Origin: Calothrix sp. MO_192.B10
GTDB lineage: Bacteria; Cyanobacteriota; Cyanobacteriia; Cyanobacteriales; Nostocaceae
Reading direction: 5' to 3'
Assembly (NCBI GenBank): GCA_030065055.1
Contig: JASJDS010000043.1
Location: 1-41,511 of the forward strand
Length of the DNA: 41,511 nucleotides
A program made the position numbers and the translations under genes. The notes under the pieces were generated by a model. It did no database searches. It worked only from the letters and a program-made list of their open reading frames with translations, and was not told the origin of the DNA. Shown piece after piece: positions 1 through 10,212 of this stretch (position 1 is its first letter; the number at the start of each line of letters is the position of its first letter).

Positions 1-2249
<2,249 letters not shown>

Positions 2250-2287
2250 AACAACTGCTATTATGATCAGTGCTACATATTTTAGCT

Positions 2288-2361
2288 GGGGCTGTAGCTC
2301 AGTTGGATAGAGCAAGCGCCTCCTAAGCGCTAGGTCGTGCGTTCGAGCCGCACCAGTCCCG
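2288..2361 (+). tRNA. tRNA-Arg (anticodon CCU)
   Basis: A full cloverleaf can be drawn. The acceptor GGGGCTG pairs with CAGTCCC (one G-T pair), the D arm is GCTC/GAGC, the anticodon stem AGCGC/GCGCT closes the loop CTCCTAA with anticodon CCT, and the T arm GTGCG/CGCAC closes a TTCGAGC loop. The discriminator base is G and the 3' CCA is not encoded. It reads rare AGG codons. No integrase or attachment-site duplication is visible near its 3' end. Confidence 0.95.
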
Positions 2362-2819
2362 TCACCTAAAAAAATCAAAAAAACGTCGAAAACCCCTTTG
2401 TGGATATTCCATTCAAGGGTAATATGGTGCAGCAAATGCAGTGTTCGGATAAGTAGGGAACAGGGAACAGGGAACAGGGAACAGGGAACAGAAAAAGCTA
2501 TACTTTCATGCTTGACGGTGTACGAAGTTCATTTTGACTGTCTCCTGCCTTTCAACTCCTGCCCCCTTCAATCAACATCTGGAACACCAATTCGTTAATT
2601 CCAGGAACTGGGCTTATTTAAACCTAATCTAGGTTAAAAACTGGAGTTTCTCATTATTCTGATGTGTGATTGCGACATAAGGAAGCAATCCCAAAGTTTT
2701 GTGATCAAACTACGGTTCTCAAGGTAGGCAAGGTTTAATTTCCACAAAATTTTCTTTGTCTCCCATGTAACAGCCCGGTTGATCAATATTGCCTTTTAGT
2801 TGAAGCAAGTAATAGAGCC
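2362..2819. other. Intergenic region with STRR and palindrome
   Basis: No gene is supported. The stretch holds five tandem GGGAACA units (2456-2490) and a small palindrome with AACCTA/TAGGTT arms (2621-2635). A short minus-strand frame overlapping the tRNA (2202-2435) is a shadow. Confidence 0.6.
2456..2490 (+). repeat. STRR, GGGAACA x5
   Basis: Five perfect head-to-tail copies of the heptamer GGGAACA. Heptameric STRRs of this kind are typical of heterocystous cyanobacteria. Confidence 0.95.
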
Positions 2820-3383
2820 TTGAATAAGCAACTATCAAGACTATATTTTCGGTTTATGCTCCTGTTCGTGCCACTAGGTATTTGGTGGGCGTATAAGGAA
2901 GTGAAGACCCAATTTACTGCACCCCAGGCAGTGATTGTATTAGGTGGTTCTACCAAGTACTTAGAACGCGAAAAATTCACGGCAAAATTTGTGCGTCAGC
3001 ATCCAAAATTACCAATTTGGATTACTGGAGGTAGTCCCAAGCGGTATACAGAGCAGGTATTTAAAAAAGCTGGGATTAGTCCCAGACGATTACATTTAGA
3101 TTACGAAGCGGTAGATACAGTAACTAATTTTACTACCTTAGTAGATGATTTAGAATCTCAGGGTATTAAAAGTGTTTATTTGATTACTTCCGATTTCCAT
3201 ATGCGTCGCGCACAAGTTGTTGGTGACATTGTTTTAGGTAGTCGGGGAATTTATTTTAAACCAGTATCAGTTCCTTCTGGACAATCGCCAGAACCCATTC
3301 AAAAATCCGTTCGTGATGGTGCTAGAGCATTAGTTTGGGTAGCAACGGGATTCACCGGAAGTAAGAAGAAAGCGAGGATTTGA
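2820..3383 (+). CDS. YdcF family (DUF218) protein
   Basis: The 187-residue protein has one hydrophobic N-terminal segment (about residues 10-25, FMLLFVPLGIWWAY) and then a DUF218/YdcF domain. It carries the family's opening strand AVIVLGGST, the WITGG element, and the signature TSDFHMRRA near residue 123. YdcF-type proteins are membrane-anchored and linked to envelope or S-adenosylmethionine-binding roles, but the reaction is not established. The frame opens with TTG at 2820. An in-frame ATG at 2856 would shorten the protein by 12 residues and still keep most of the membrane segment. A run of TTGTTAG repeats begins a few bases after the stop. Family assignment is confident and function is not. 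Confidence 0.8.
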   Translation: MNKQLSRLYFRFMLLFVPLGIWWAYKEVKTQFTAPQAVIVLGGSTKYLEREKFTAKFVRQHPKLPIWITGGSPKRYTEQVFKKAGISPRRLHLDYEAVDTVTNFTTLVDDLESQGIKSVYLITSDFHMRRAQVVGDIVLGSRGIYFKPVSVPSGQSPEPIQKSVRDGARALVWVATGFTGSKKKARI

Positions 3384-3390
3384 GGAGGAG

Positions 3391-3481
3391 TTGTTAGTTG
3401 TTAGTTGTTAGTTGTTAGTTGATGGTTGTTAGTTGATGGTTGGTAGTTGACAGTTGACAGTTGACGGTTGACGGTTGACGG
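3391..3481 (+). repeat. STRR block, TTGTTAG / TTGACGG
   Basis: Heptamers drift along the tract from TTGTTAG through TTGATGG and TTGACAG to TTGACGG. The block sits directly downstream of the YdcF-like gene. Confidence 0.9.
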
Positions 3482-3502
3482 GATGATGAAGAAAAATTTG
3501 TC

Positions 3503-3547
3503 CTCATCTCCCCATCTCCCCATCTCCCCATCTCCCCATCTCCCCAC
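3503..3547. repeat. STRR, CATCTCCC octamer
   Basis: About five tandem copies of an eight-base unit CATCTCCC lie between the YdcF-like gene and pepA. Confidence 0.9.
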
Positions 3548-3561
3548 ACTCCGAACTCCTT

Positions 3562-5037
3562 CTAACTCATTACCCAGTTAACCAGTGTCCGGACACCAAA
3601 GCCTGTTGCACCAGTATTATTCACACCACTTTCCTTGTCTGCCCAAACGGGGCCAGCAACATCTAGGTGTGCCCAAGCGGGGGTATCTTTAACAAACTGC
3701 TTTAAGAACAAAGCAGCGGTAATGGAACCACCGGGACGGGGACCAGTATTTTTCATGTCGGCAATACCCGACTTTAGCCCTTCAAAATACTTGTCTTCCA
3801 TAGGCATTCGCCAGAGTTTTTCCCCTGCTTTATCTCCTGCGGCTGCTAACTCCTTGGCTAAGTCATCATTGGGGGTGAACATCCCGGCAATATCATTACC
3901 TAAAGCCACCACACAAGCACCTGTCAGAGTCGCTAAATCAACGATCGCATCTAATCCCAATTTATCGGCAAAGACTAGGGCATCAGCCAAGGTTAATCGC
4001 CCTTCAGCATCGGTGTTGTTCACTTCGATGGTTTTGCCATTGGATGCCTTTAAAATGTCTCCAGGGTGCATGGCGTGACCGCTAATCATATTTTCGGTAA
4101 CGGCTGATATGAAATGCACTTCCACATCTGGCTTGAGTTGACCAATTGTCTTGGCTGCACCCAAGGTAGCCGCAGAACCGCCCATGTCAATTTTCATGGT
4201 TTCGATACCGCTACCCGCACCTTTAATATTCAATCCGCCAGAGTCGAAGGTTAAACCCTTACCAATAATTGCCAGCTTGCGCTTTGGTGTGCCTTGGGGT
4301 TTGTAGGTGAGGTGAATAAATTTTGGTGGCAAATCAGAAGCTTTGGCTACTCCCAAAAAAGCGCCCATTCCCAACTTTTCACAGTCTTCTTGTTCCAGGA
4401 TTTCTAATTGGAAACCATAATCTGTGGCCAGGGTTTGGGCTGTTTGGGCCATAGTAATTGGTGTTACCTCGTTTGCTGGTCCATCTACCAATTGCCTTGC
4501 TAGTATCACCCCAGAACATATTTGTGCAGCACGGGCGATCGCAGCTTCTTGTCCTCCTAAACCAAGTAAATCTACGGTTTCAATGGTGATTTTTTTCTCT
4601 TCTGGCTCAGACTTAAAGCGGGTATCTTCATATAGTGCTAGTTCTACACCTTCGGCGATCGCTTGGGCGGTGTCAGCAAGTTGATTATGATAAACTGGCA
4701 GGCTAATTGCTAAGGTTTTGCAGTTTTGTTTTTTCCCGGAACGAGCAATGCTAGCAGCAGCATTTCTCAGGCTATCTAAATTGAAATCTTCTGCTTTGCC
4801 CAAGCCTACGACTATTAGTTTACGAACTTGGCTACCACCAGCCACCCTTGTAGAAATGGTGCTACCAGCTTTCCCTTTAAATTCCTCTTCAGCAATTAAT
4901 TCTTTAATTGAGCCAGCCAATTTTTCATCTAAAGTTGCCAGATCCCCGGTTAACTCTACCGCATCCTCAAATAATCCAATGGCTAAACCATCTCCTGTCC
5001 ATTGCAAAATAGGGGTATTGCTTGTTCTAACTTCCAT
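3562..5037 (-). CDS. pepA: Leucyl aminopeptidase (M17)
   Basis: This is a cytosolic M17 family leucyl aminopeptidase of 491 residues, which removes N-terminal residues from peptides using two metal ions. The metal- and substrate-binding block [14 protein letters not shown] lies near residues 255-268, and the family signature NTDAEGRL near 339-346. The C-terminal catalytic half is complete. The open frame extends to 5082, but I choose the ATG at 5037 ([10 protein letters not shown]): homologs start there, a purine-rich AAAGAG stretch precedes it, and the extra upstream codons run into an IS200/IS605-like relic. It is transcribed alone, against the YdcF-like gene. Confidence 0.95.
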   Translation of the reverse strand: MEVRTSNTPILQWTGDGLAIGLFEDAVELTGDLATLDEKLAGSIKELIAEEEFKGKAGSTISTRVAGGSQVRKLIVVGLGKAEDFNLDSLRNAAASIARSGKKQNCKTLAISLPVYHNQLADTAQAIAEGVELALYEDTRFKSEPEEKKITIETVDLLGLGGQEAAIARAAQICSGVILARQLVDGPANEVTPITMAQTAQTLATDYGFQLEILEQEDCEKLGMGAFLGVAKASDLPPKFIHLTYKPQGTPKRKLAIIGKGLTFDSGGLNIKGAGSGIETMKIDMGGSAATLGAAKTIGQLKPDVEVHFISAVTENMISGHAMHPGDILKASNGKTIEVNNTDAEGRLTLADALVFADKLGLDAIVDLATLTGACVVALGNDIAGMFTPNDDLAKELAAAGDKAGEKLWRMPMEDKYFEGLKSGIADMKNTGPRPGGSITAALFLKQFVKDTPAWAHLDVAGPVWADKESGVNNTGATGFGVRTLVNWVMS

Positions 5038-5077
5038 TTTCGTATTCTCTTTAAACTTTCTTGTACCAGTATTGCGT

Positions 5078-5235
5078 GACATCCTCCTACACTTACCTTA
5101 CGGGTAAGTGCAGGCTTCCAAACCTCACGATTTGGCTTTCCTGGTTTTTCCCTTGCGGGATGTCCATGTGGGGGATGTCATCGGGTAGGACGTGGGATGC
5201 CTCGCCTCCCCCAAACCCCCACCACCAGTTAAAAA
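5078..5235 (-). mobile_element. Relic of an IS200/IS605-type right end
   Basis: Read on the minus strand, this stretch ends with a hairpin (arms at 5086-5097 and 5103-5114, 12 bp with one mismatch) followed by AGGATGTCAC. That arrangement resembles the tail found downstream of tnpB genes in cyanobacterial IS200/IS605 elements. A second GGATGTC-type motif lies at about 5157-5163. No transposase frame remains. It abuts the 5' end of pepA and may carry or have displaced its promoter. The assignment rests on remembered resemblance, not on a search. Confidence 0.45.
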
Positions 5236-5251
5236 TTCGGTTTTCTGCTGT

Positions 5252-5352
5252 TTAGTTGTTAGTTGTTAGTTATCAGTTGACGGTTGACAGTTGTTAGTGG
5301 GTAGTTTAACTCCCTCACTCCATCACTCCATCACTCCATCACTCCTTCCCTC
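5252..5352. repeat. Composite STRR block
   Basis: TTAGTTG/TTGACGG-type heptamers are joined through GTAGTTTAACTCC to CATCACTC-type heptamers. The right half overlaps the 3' end of the neighbouring hydrolase gene and contains its stop codon (5339-5341). Confidence 0.85.
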
Positions 5353-6133
5353 CCTTACTCTTCTTTTCCAAAAAATTACAACTTTGCATAATCTCGTAAA
5401 GATTAATACCTTGTTCTAGTAAGCAAGCATGGCCGCTATGGGGTAAAACAGTCATTTTACCGTTGGGTAAGGCACCAACTAAACGTCGAGCTTCCTTTTT
5501 AGAGGGTAATAATTTATCCTCAGCCCCTGCAATTACCAAAACAGGTTGATCGATCCGATGTAATTTCCTTTCTTGCAGATGAAACTCTCTGAGTAAGGAT
5601 ATGCGCCAGAGAATTGTTTCTGGAGGGATGGAGCGCATTGCATTTAAAAGGTGTTGGCGATCACTATCTGCTATTTTATCTACAGCAGCTAAAAATGGTA
5701 GTAACCCCTGGGCCCCAATTTCAAAGCAGTAATCTGGTAGCCAATTCATCAGTTGGGATGTCCAACCCAGCCAAGGATGGAGGCGAAAACTAGAAGCGGG
5801 ATTAATCAAAATGATTTTGTCAAACAAATGGGGAGCTTGCATCGCCATTTTCTGAGCCAAACAACCACCAAAAGATTCGCCGCACAAGTATACTGGACGC
5901 TGGGCATTTTGTCCTAATTCGGTGTGAATTAATTTCAATACTTGATAAGTTAGAGTCTGCCAATTACTTTTGTCATTTAAGGGTATTGCTAAACAGCGAA
6001 CATCAAAGTAATTTTCTAATACTTGGGTTTGCGATCGCAGCAATTTGCCAGTACCATCCATCCCTGGTAAATATATAAATAGGGGATATTCTGGCTGTAA
6101 GCGTTGAGCAGAAAGTAGATAAGGTTTAGACAT
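5339..6133 (-). CDS. Alpha/beta hydrolase (plant PES-like)
   Basis: The 264-residue protein has an alpha/beta hydrolase fold: oxyanion-type loop YLPGMDGTGK, nucleophile elbow GESFGG with Ser87, acid Asp206 in GAEDKLLPS, and His235 in HSGHACL. The N-terminal half resembles the hydrolase part of plant phytyl ester synthases (PES/esterase-lipase-thioesterase family), where it is fused to an acyltransferase domain. Here a separate acyltransferase gene lies just upstream on the same strand (268 bases away). An esterase or lipase acting on lipid or phytyl substrates is an inference. The last residues (SKGGKE) and the stop are encoded by STRR sequence. Confidence 0.8.
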   Translation of the reverse strand: MSKPYLLSAQRLQPEYPLFIYLPGMDGTGKLLRSQTQVLENYFDVRCLAIPLNDKSNWQTLTYQVLKLIHTELGQNAQRPVYLCGESFGGCLAQKMAMQAPHLFDKIILINPASSFRLHPWLGWTSQLMNWLPDYCFEIGAQGLLPFLAAVDKIADSDRQHLLNAMRSIPPETILWRISLLREFHLQERKLHRIDQPVLVIAGAEDKLLPSKKEARRLVGALPNGKMTVLPHSGHACLLEQGINLYEIMQSCNFLEKKSKGGKE

Positions 6134-6258
6134 TTCTATCTAAATTGGAAATTGTAGCTGGACATGGTGGAGGTAGAAAACTATATTTCTAGGACTTACG
6201 CACTCGTTAGGAGAAATCAGGTGTATAACTTAACTACTTGCACTCCTCTGGGATAATC

Positions 6259-6329
6259 AGGAGGCTCCGCCTCCTTGACCCTAGTTACCAGGTTGAGCCT
6301 GGTAACTAGAATATAGAGCCTCTGGCTCT
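6259..6329. repeat. Triple-hairpin palindromic element
   Basis: Three consecutive perfect hairpins: AGGAGGC/GCCTCCT (6259-6275), CTAGTTACCAGG/CCTGGTAACTAG (6281-6309, 12 bp) and AGAGCC/GGCTCT (6315-6329). The unit resembles dispersed palindromic repeats of filamentous cyanobacteria. It lies between the acyltransferase and hydrolase genes, where an RNA form could affect transcript stability. Confidence 0.8.
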
Positions 6330-6401
6330 GATTGAGAGTGGTACAAGTTATCAGTACAACCATAATTATTTCTTCTAACTCCTAACTTCTAATTCCTGCC
6401 G

Positions 6402-7121
6402 CTAGACTGAATTTATGAACTGAGAAATTTGATTGTGGCAGTATTTGGTTAATTCTGTCACCATAGTTTTTGCCTGTTTCCCTTGATATTTTTCCTGGTG
6501 TTGGGGCGTAATCCAATAGGGATTACCAATAAATGCAGCCACCCGTCGATAAACTACCAAAGGATGCAATCCAGATTGATTAAATAGAGGTTCGGAAGGG
6601 TCAAATAAGCTGAATAATTTTAAAGGCAAACCAGAGGTACTAACCTCTTCTAAAGAAACAATTGCCACTGGTAAAACTGCTAGGTCTGTGACTTGGGCAC
6701 GTAATGCTAAATGGGCAAATCCCCGTTGAAATTTTCCCACTCCATTGGGAGAAACAAAATTTACCATTGGTGCCGTTCCTTCGGGGAAAATACCCACTAC
6801 TTGTTGGGATTGCAAAAGAGTTTGCGATCGCTGAAAAAAACTTTGCTGTCGGCTTCGATTTGCTTCTAAAGGAAAACAACCTAATTGTTCTGTAACAATT
6901 TCTCGTAATAGGGGCACTTGTCCCATGTAATGATGACAAGCAAACCTAATGGAGGCGGATAATGCTGCCATTAAAATGGGTGCATCCATAAAGCTGCGAT
7001 GGTTACTCACTACTATTATGCTGCCATGGCGAGGAATACGCTCTTGATGATAGCAATGCAGTTGGGTTGATAATATTTGTAAAAAATAGTGAGATAGCTC
7101 TAAAGGACTATTTATACCCAT
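6402..7121 (-). CDS. PlsC-family acyltransferase
   Basis: A lysophospholipid acyltransferase-family protein of 239 residues. The catalytic HX4D box is NHRSFMD (His41, Asp46) and the substrate-binding block is FPEGT (112-116). It lacks clear membrane helices beyond a hydrophobic N-terminus, so it is probably peripheral on the membrane. It is the first gene of a possible two-gene unit with the alpha/beta hydrolase downstream. It is a different branch from the plsC at 17521. It could acylate a lysophospholipid, or, by analogy with the plant hydrolase-acyltransferase fusions, another alcohol such as phytol. Family is secure and substrate is unknown. Confidence 0.85.
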   Translation of the reverse strand: MGINSPLELSHYFLQILSTQLHCYHQERIPRHGSIIVVSNHRSFMDAPILMAALSASIRFACHHYMGQVPLLREIVTEQLGCFPLEANRSRQQSFFQRSQTLLQSQQVVGIFPEGTAPMVNFVSPNGVGKFQRGFAHLALRAQVTDLAVLPVAIVSLEEVSTSGLPLKLFSLFDPSEPLFNQSGLHPLVVYRRVAAFIGNPYWITPQHQEKYQGKQAKTMVTELTKYCHNQISQFINSV

Positions 7122-7463
7122 ACCCGCTCAATATTACTCTTCAATAATTATTGTAAGCATTATTACTATTATTTTTTATTCATTGACCAATATTTAAAAG
7201 AATGTAGTATAAACTGCCAAATCTATATTTAAACATTAATAAAATAATAGATGATATTTTTGCTAGGATTTTAAATAGGAATTATATGACAAAAGCTTGT
7301 GAATTATCAGTTGATTGTAGTTCATATTCATAACTACAAGTGCATTCTCCCCAAACAGATAACTCATTTACCTTGAAAGAATGGCAATTATGTTGTATAA
7401 TTCTGTGGTTTTGCATAAAAATATTCAATCAAACAATAAACTGTTTTAACAAGCTGTTTTTGC
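7122..7463. other. AT-rich intergenic region upstream of metG
   Basis: No gene is supported. It is a very AT-rich stretch between divergent genes and so must hold both promoters. The only structure I see is a perfect 8 bp hairpin, TTGTAGTT (7315-7322) with AACTACAA (7332-7339), without a T run. Confidence 0.6.
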
Positions 7464-9065
7464 ATGAATCTAGTGGATCGAAAAAAAAATACATTTGCAC
7501 TGACAACGCCGCTATATTATGTAAATGATTTACCCCACATTGGTAGTGCTTACACGACCATTGCGGCGGATGTGGTGGCGAGATTTCAGAGGCTCCAGGG
7601 TAACTCTGTGCTGTTGATTACGGGTACAGACGAACACGGTCAAAAAATTCAGCGTTCTGCCCAGAGTCAGGGTGAGTCGCCGCAGGAATTTTGCGATCGC
7701 ATGTCCGCTGGTTTTGCATCCTTGTGGTCATTGCTGGACATAAAGTATGATCGCTTTATTCGGACCACAGATGGGCGCCATCATGCGATCGTCAAAGAAT
7801 TTTTTCAGCGAGTCTGGGATCAAGGAGACATTTATCTGGGGCAACAAAAGGGCTGGTATTGTGTATCTTGCGAAGAATTTAAAGAAGAAAGAGAACTCCT
7901 GGAAGGACATTACTGTCCCTTGCACCCCAATAAACAGGCAGAATGGCGCGACGAGGAAAATTACTTTTTCCGCTTATCCAAGTATCAAAGCCAACTAGAA
8001 GCACTGTACCAGTCCCAACCAGATTTTATTCAACCTGCCAGTCGTCGCAACGAAGTTTTGAAGTTTGTTGAGCAAGGATTACAGGACTTTTCCATTTCTC
8101 GGGTCAATTTGGACTGGGGTTTTCCTGTTCCAGGAGACTCAAAACACACCCTCTACGTTTGGTTTGATGCCCTACTGGGGTATGTGACGGCATTATTAGA
8201 AGAGGATGCGGAACCCACCTTAGACAACGCCCTGGCTCAATGGTGGCCGATAAACTTACATTTAATAGGTAAAGATATTCTACGCTTTCATGCTGTGTAT
8301 TGGCCAGCAATGTTAATGTCAGCAGAGTTGCCCCTACCAGGAGGAGTATTTGGACATGGTTTTTTAACCAAAGACGGTCAAAAAATGGGTAAAAGTCTGG
8401 GTAATACCCTCGATCCCTTTGCCCTCAGGGAGAGATATGATGCTGATGCCATTCGTTATTACTTCCTTAAGGAAATCGAATTTGGTAAAGATGGCGATTT
8501 TAATGAAATTAGGTTCATCAACGTTTTAAATGCAGATTTGGCAAACGATTTAGGTAATTTGCTCAATCGCACATCGAACATGGTGAAGAAATATTGCGGG
8601 GGTAAAATACCGCAAGTTGTCAGTCAAGATATCTCTATTGAAAATCCTTTGAAATTTATTGGTTTAGAACTCACAGAAAAAGTAAAAATTGCTTATGAAA
8701 ACCTAGCCTTCAACCAAGCCTGCGAAGCTATCCTGTCCCTGGTAAGAGCCGGTAATAAGTTTATTGATGAGCAAGCCCCTTGGTCATTGTATAAACAAGG
8801 ACAGCAAGAAACAGTGGAAAAAGTACTGTATACAGTTCTAGAATCAGTAAGGTTGGCAGCCTATTTACTGTCTCCCATTATCCCAAATATCAGTAGTGAT
8901 ATTTACCAACAACTAGGTTTTGACATTAACTTTAACGAGTCATCATCCAGTTCAATCAAGGCTCCTTTGAGCATTCATGGTAAATGGGGTTTATTAAGCC
9001 ACGAACAAACACTAGGTAAAGCTCGACCAATTTTTAAGCGGATAGACCCACCCCAGTCTAGTTAA
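7464..9065 (+). CDS. metG: Methionyl-tRNA synthetase
   Basis: This is a class I methionyl-tRNA synthetase, which charges tRNA-Met in the cytoplasm. The HIGH motif appears as HIGS (25-28) and the KMSKS loop as KMGKS (308-312). The connective-peptide metal site is visible as C134, C137, C152 with H155 where a fourth ligand is expected. FALTTPLYYVND and the TGTDEHGQK block are also typical. At 533 residues it is the short form without the C-terminal tRNA-binding extension. The ATG at 7464 fits homologs. The gene is monocistronic, and 427 bases separate it from the next gene. Confidence 0.95.
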   Translation: MNLVDRKKNTFALTTPLYYVNDLPHIGSAYTTIAADVVARFQRLQGNSVLLITGTDEHGQKIQRSAQSQGESPQEFCDRMSAGFASLWSLLDIKYDRFIRTTDGRHHAIVKEFFQRVWDQGDIYLGQQKGWYCVSCEEFKEERELLEGHYCPLHPNKQAEWRDEENYFFRLSKYQSQLEALYQSQPDFIQPASRRNEVLKFVEQGLQDFSISRVNLDWGFPVPGDSKHTLYVWFDALLGYVTALLEEDAEPTLDNALAQWWPINLHLIGKDILRFHAVYWPAMLMSAELPLPGGVFGHGFLTKDGQKMGKSLGNTLDPFALRERYDADAIRYYFLKEIEFGKDGDFNEIRFINVLNADLANDLGNLLNRTSNMVKKYCGGKIPQVVSQDISIENPLKFIGLELTEKVKIAYENLAFNQACEAILSLVRAGNKFIDEQAPWSLYKQGQQETVEKVLYTVLESVRLAAYLLSPIIPNISSDIYQQLGFDINFNESSSSSIKAPLSIHGKWGLLSHEQTLGKARPIFKRIDPPQSS

Positions 9066-9492
9066 AACCTAGTCCTATTTTAATTAGATTGGACTTGCTT
9101 CTACCTGTAAATAGGGTGTGAGAGACAGGATAAATATAGGAAAAAGAAGCCACTCCCATGCTTGGTGGTATGCCTCTTAGCTCTTGCAGGGTGGCTGCGC
9201 CAACAGAAAAGCTGCCCTTTTCAGGGGGAATAAACATACCATTTATAAAATGTCAAAGCTAGAGACAACAAGAGTTTTGAATGGGTGAGTTTTAACTGAC
9301 AAAGCAACGGTAGTAATACAGTGGGCGAGTAAAGAAAACAACCATGATTGAGAAACGAAAAGTTTATCTTGTCAATTTTTAGAACTACAATCTTTTCTTC
9401 TTGCTTCTGCCGTTCTTAATCCTAGTTCTAATAAATTATCATAATCAATTCTTACATCTATAAACCTAAACAGAGTAATTATCACATCACAC
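9066..9492. other. Intergenic region between metG and labA-like gene
   Basis: No protein gene is supported. The left part (about 9140-9236) is less AT-rich and contains a hairpin followed by Ts, so a small RNA or long leader is possible. The right part is AT-rich and shows nothing I recognise. Confidence 0.5.
9188..9221 (+). terminator. Possible hairpin terminator
   Basis: AGGGTGGC (9188-9195) pairs with GCTGCCCT (9211-9218) using two G-T pairs, and runs into TTTT. It might end a short RNA beginning near 9100, or a leader of the downstream gene. The loop of 15 bases is long for a strong terminator. Confidence 0.25.
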
Positions 9493-10149
9493 ATGGATAA
9501 AAATGAGGGTATGACAACAATGTTAAATCATGTAGAAAATGAGTCTATATTTACCCCGGAACAAGTATTAGAAAATCGAGGTCGGGTAGCCATATTTATT
9601 GATGGTTCTAACTTGTTTTATGCAGCCCTACAATTAGGAATTGAAATTGATTACACCAAATTGCTGTGTAGATTAACGGCTGGCTCCAGACTTTTACGAG
9701 CTTTTTTCTATACAGGTGTGGATAGAACCAACGAGAAGCAACAAGGATTTTTGCTCTGGATGCGACGTAACGGCTATAGAGTCATTGCAAAGGACTTAGT
9801 GCAGTTACCGGATGGTTCCAAAAAGGCAAACTTGGATGTGGAAATAGCCGTAGATATGATGGCATTAGTGGACTCATATGATACAGCAGTCCTAGTGAGC
9901 GGAGATGGTGATTTAGCATACGCTGTGAATTCCGTAAGTTACCGGGGTGTGCGGGTAGAAGTGGTGAGTTTACGCTCCATGACCAGTGATAGTTTAATTA
10001 ACGTGAGCGATCGCTACATTGACCTAGAAGCAGTTAAAGAAGACATTCAAAAAACACCCCGCCAAGGTTATCCCTATCGACCTTTGTCAGAGATGGATTT
10101 TTTGGATGCCCCCATAGATCCCAGCTCTCACCTGGAAATCCCAGAATAA
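9493..10149 (+). CDS. labA: NYN domain protein, LabA-like
   Basis: The protein (up to 218 residues) is a LabA/DUF88 family member with an NYN domain, a PIN-like nuclease fold. The acidic residues expected at the active site are present: Asp37 in IFIDGSN, Asp115 and Asp121 in LDVEIAVDMM, and Asp138/Asp140 in SGDGD. In Synechococcus, LabA acts in negative feedback of circadian gene expression, and a role here is by analogy. In-frame starts are ATG at 9493, 9511 and 9520. A GAGGG at 9505-9509 is well spaced only for 9520, so the true product may begin MLNHVEN. The gene is followed 63 bases later by lptC. Confidence 0.85.
   Translation: MDKNEGMTTMLNHVENESIFTPEQVLENRGRVAIFIDGSNLFYAALQLGIEIDYTKLLCRLTAGSRLLRAFFYTGVDRTNEKQQGFLLWMRRNGYRVIAKDLVQLPDGSKKANLDVEIAVDMMALVDSYDTAVLVSGDGDLAYAVNSVSYRGVRVEVVSLRSMTSDSLINVSDRYIDLEAVKEDIQKTPRQGYPYRPLSEMDFLDAPIDPSSHLEIPE
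9505..9509 (+). promoter_or_regulatory. Ribosome binding site favouring the start at 9520
   Basis: GAGGG lies 10 bases before the ATG at 9520 but only one base before the ATG at 9511, and inside the frame that opens at 9493. It therefore argues for the third ATG as the real start. Confidence 0.4.
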
Positions 10150-10212
10150 AACCAGGAACATAAACGGGTCAAGATAACACTAAGATAGGGGAACACATTT
10201 CCCAGAGGTAGA

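Noticed and set aside
2288-2500. Genomic island integrated at tRNA-Arg(CCU)
   Set aside because: This tRNA is a known integration target in bacteria, but there is no integrase, no repeated tRNA 3' end, and the following genes are ordinary.
5061-5255. Plus-strand frame over the IS-like relic
   Set aside because: It reads through the hairpin in the wrong direction and does not resemble TnpB or TnpA.
7315-7339. T-box or other riboswitch before metG
   Set aside because: Only one short hairpin is visible, with none of the conserved T-box or SAM riboswitch sequences.
9493-10149. Toxin of a VapC-type toxin-antitoxin pair (PIN/NYN fold)
   Set aside because: The LabA/DUF88 signature and length fit better and no antitoxin gene is adjacent.
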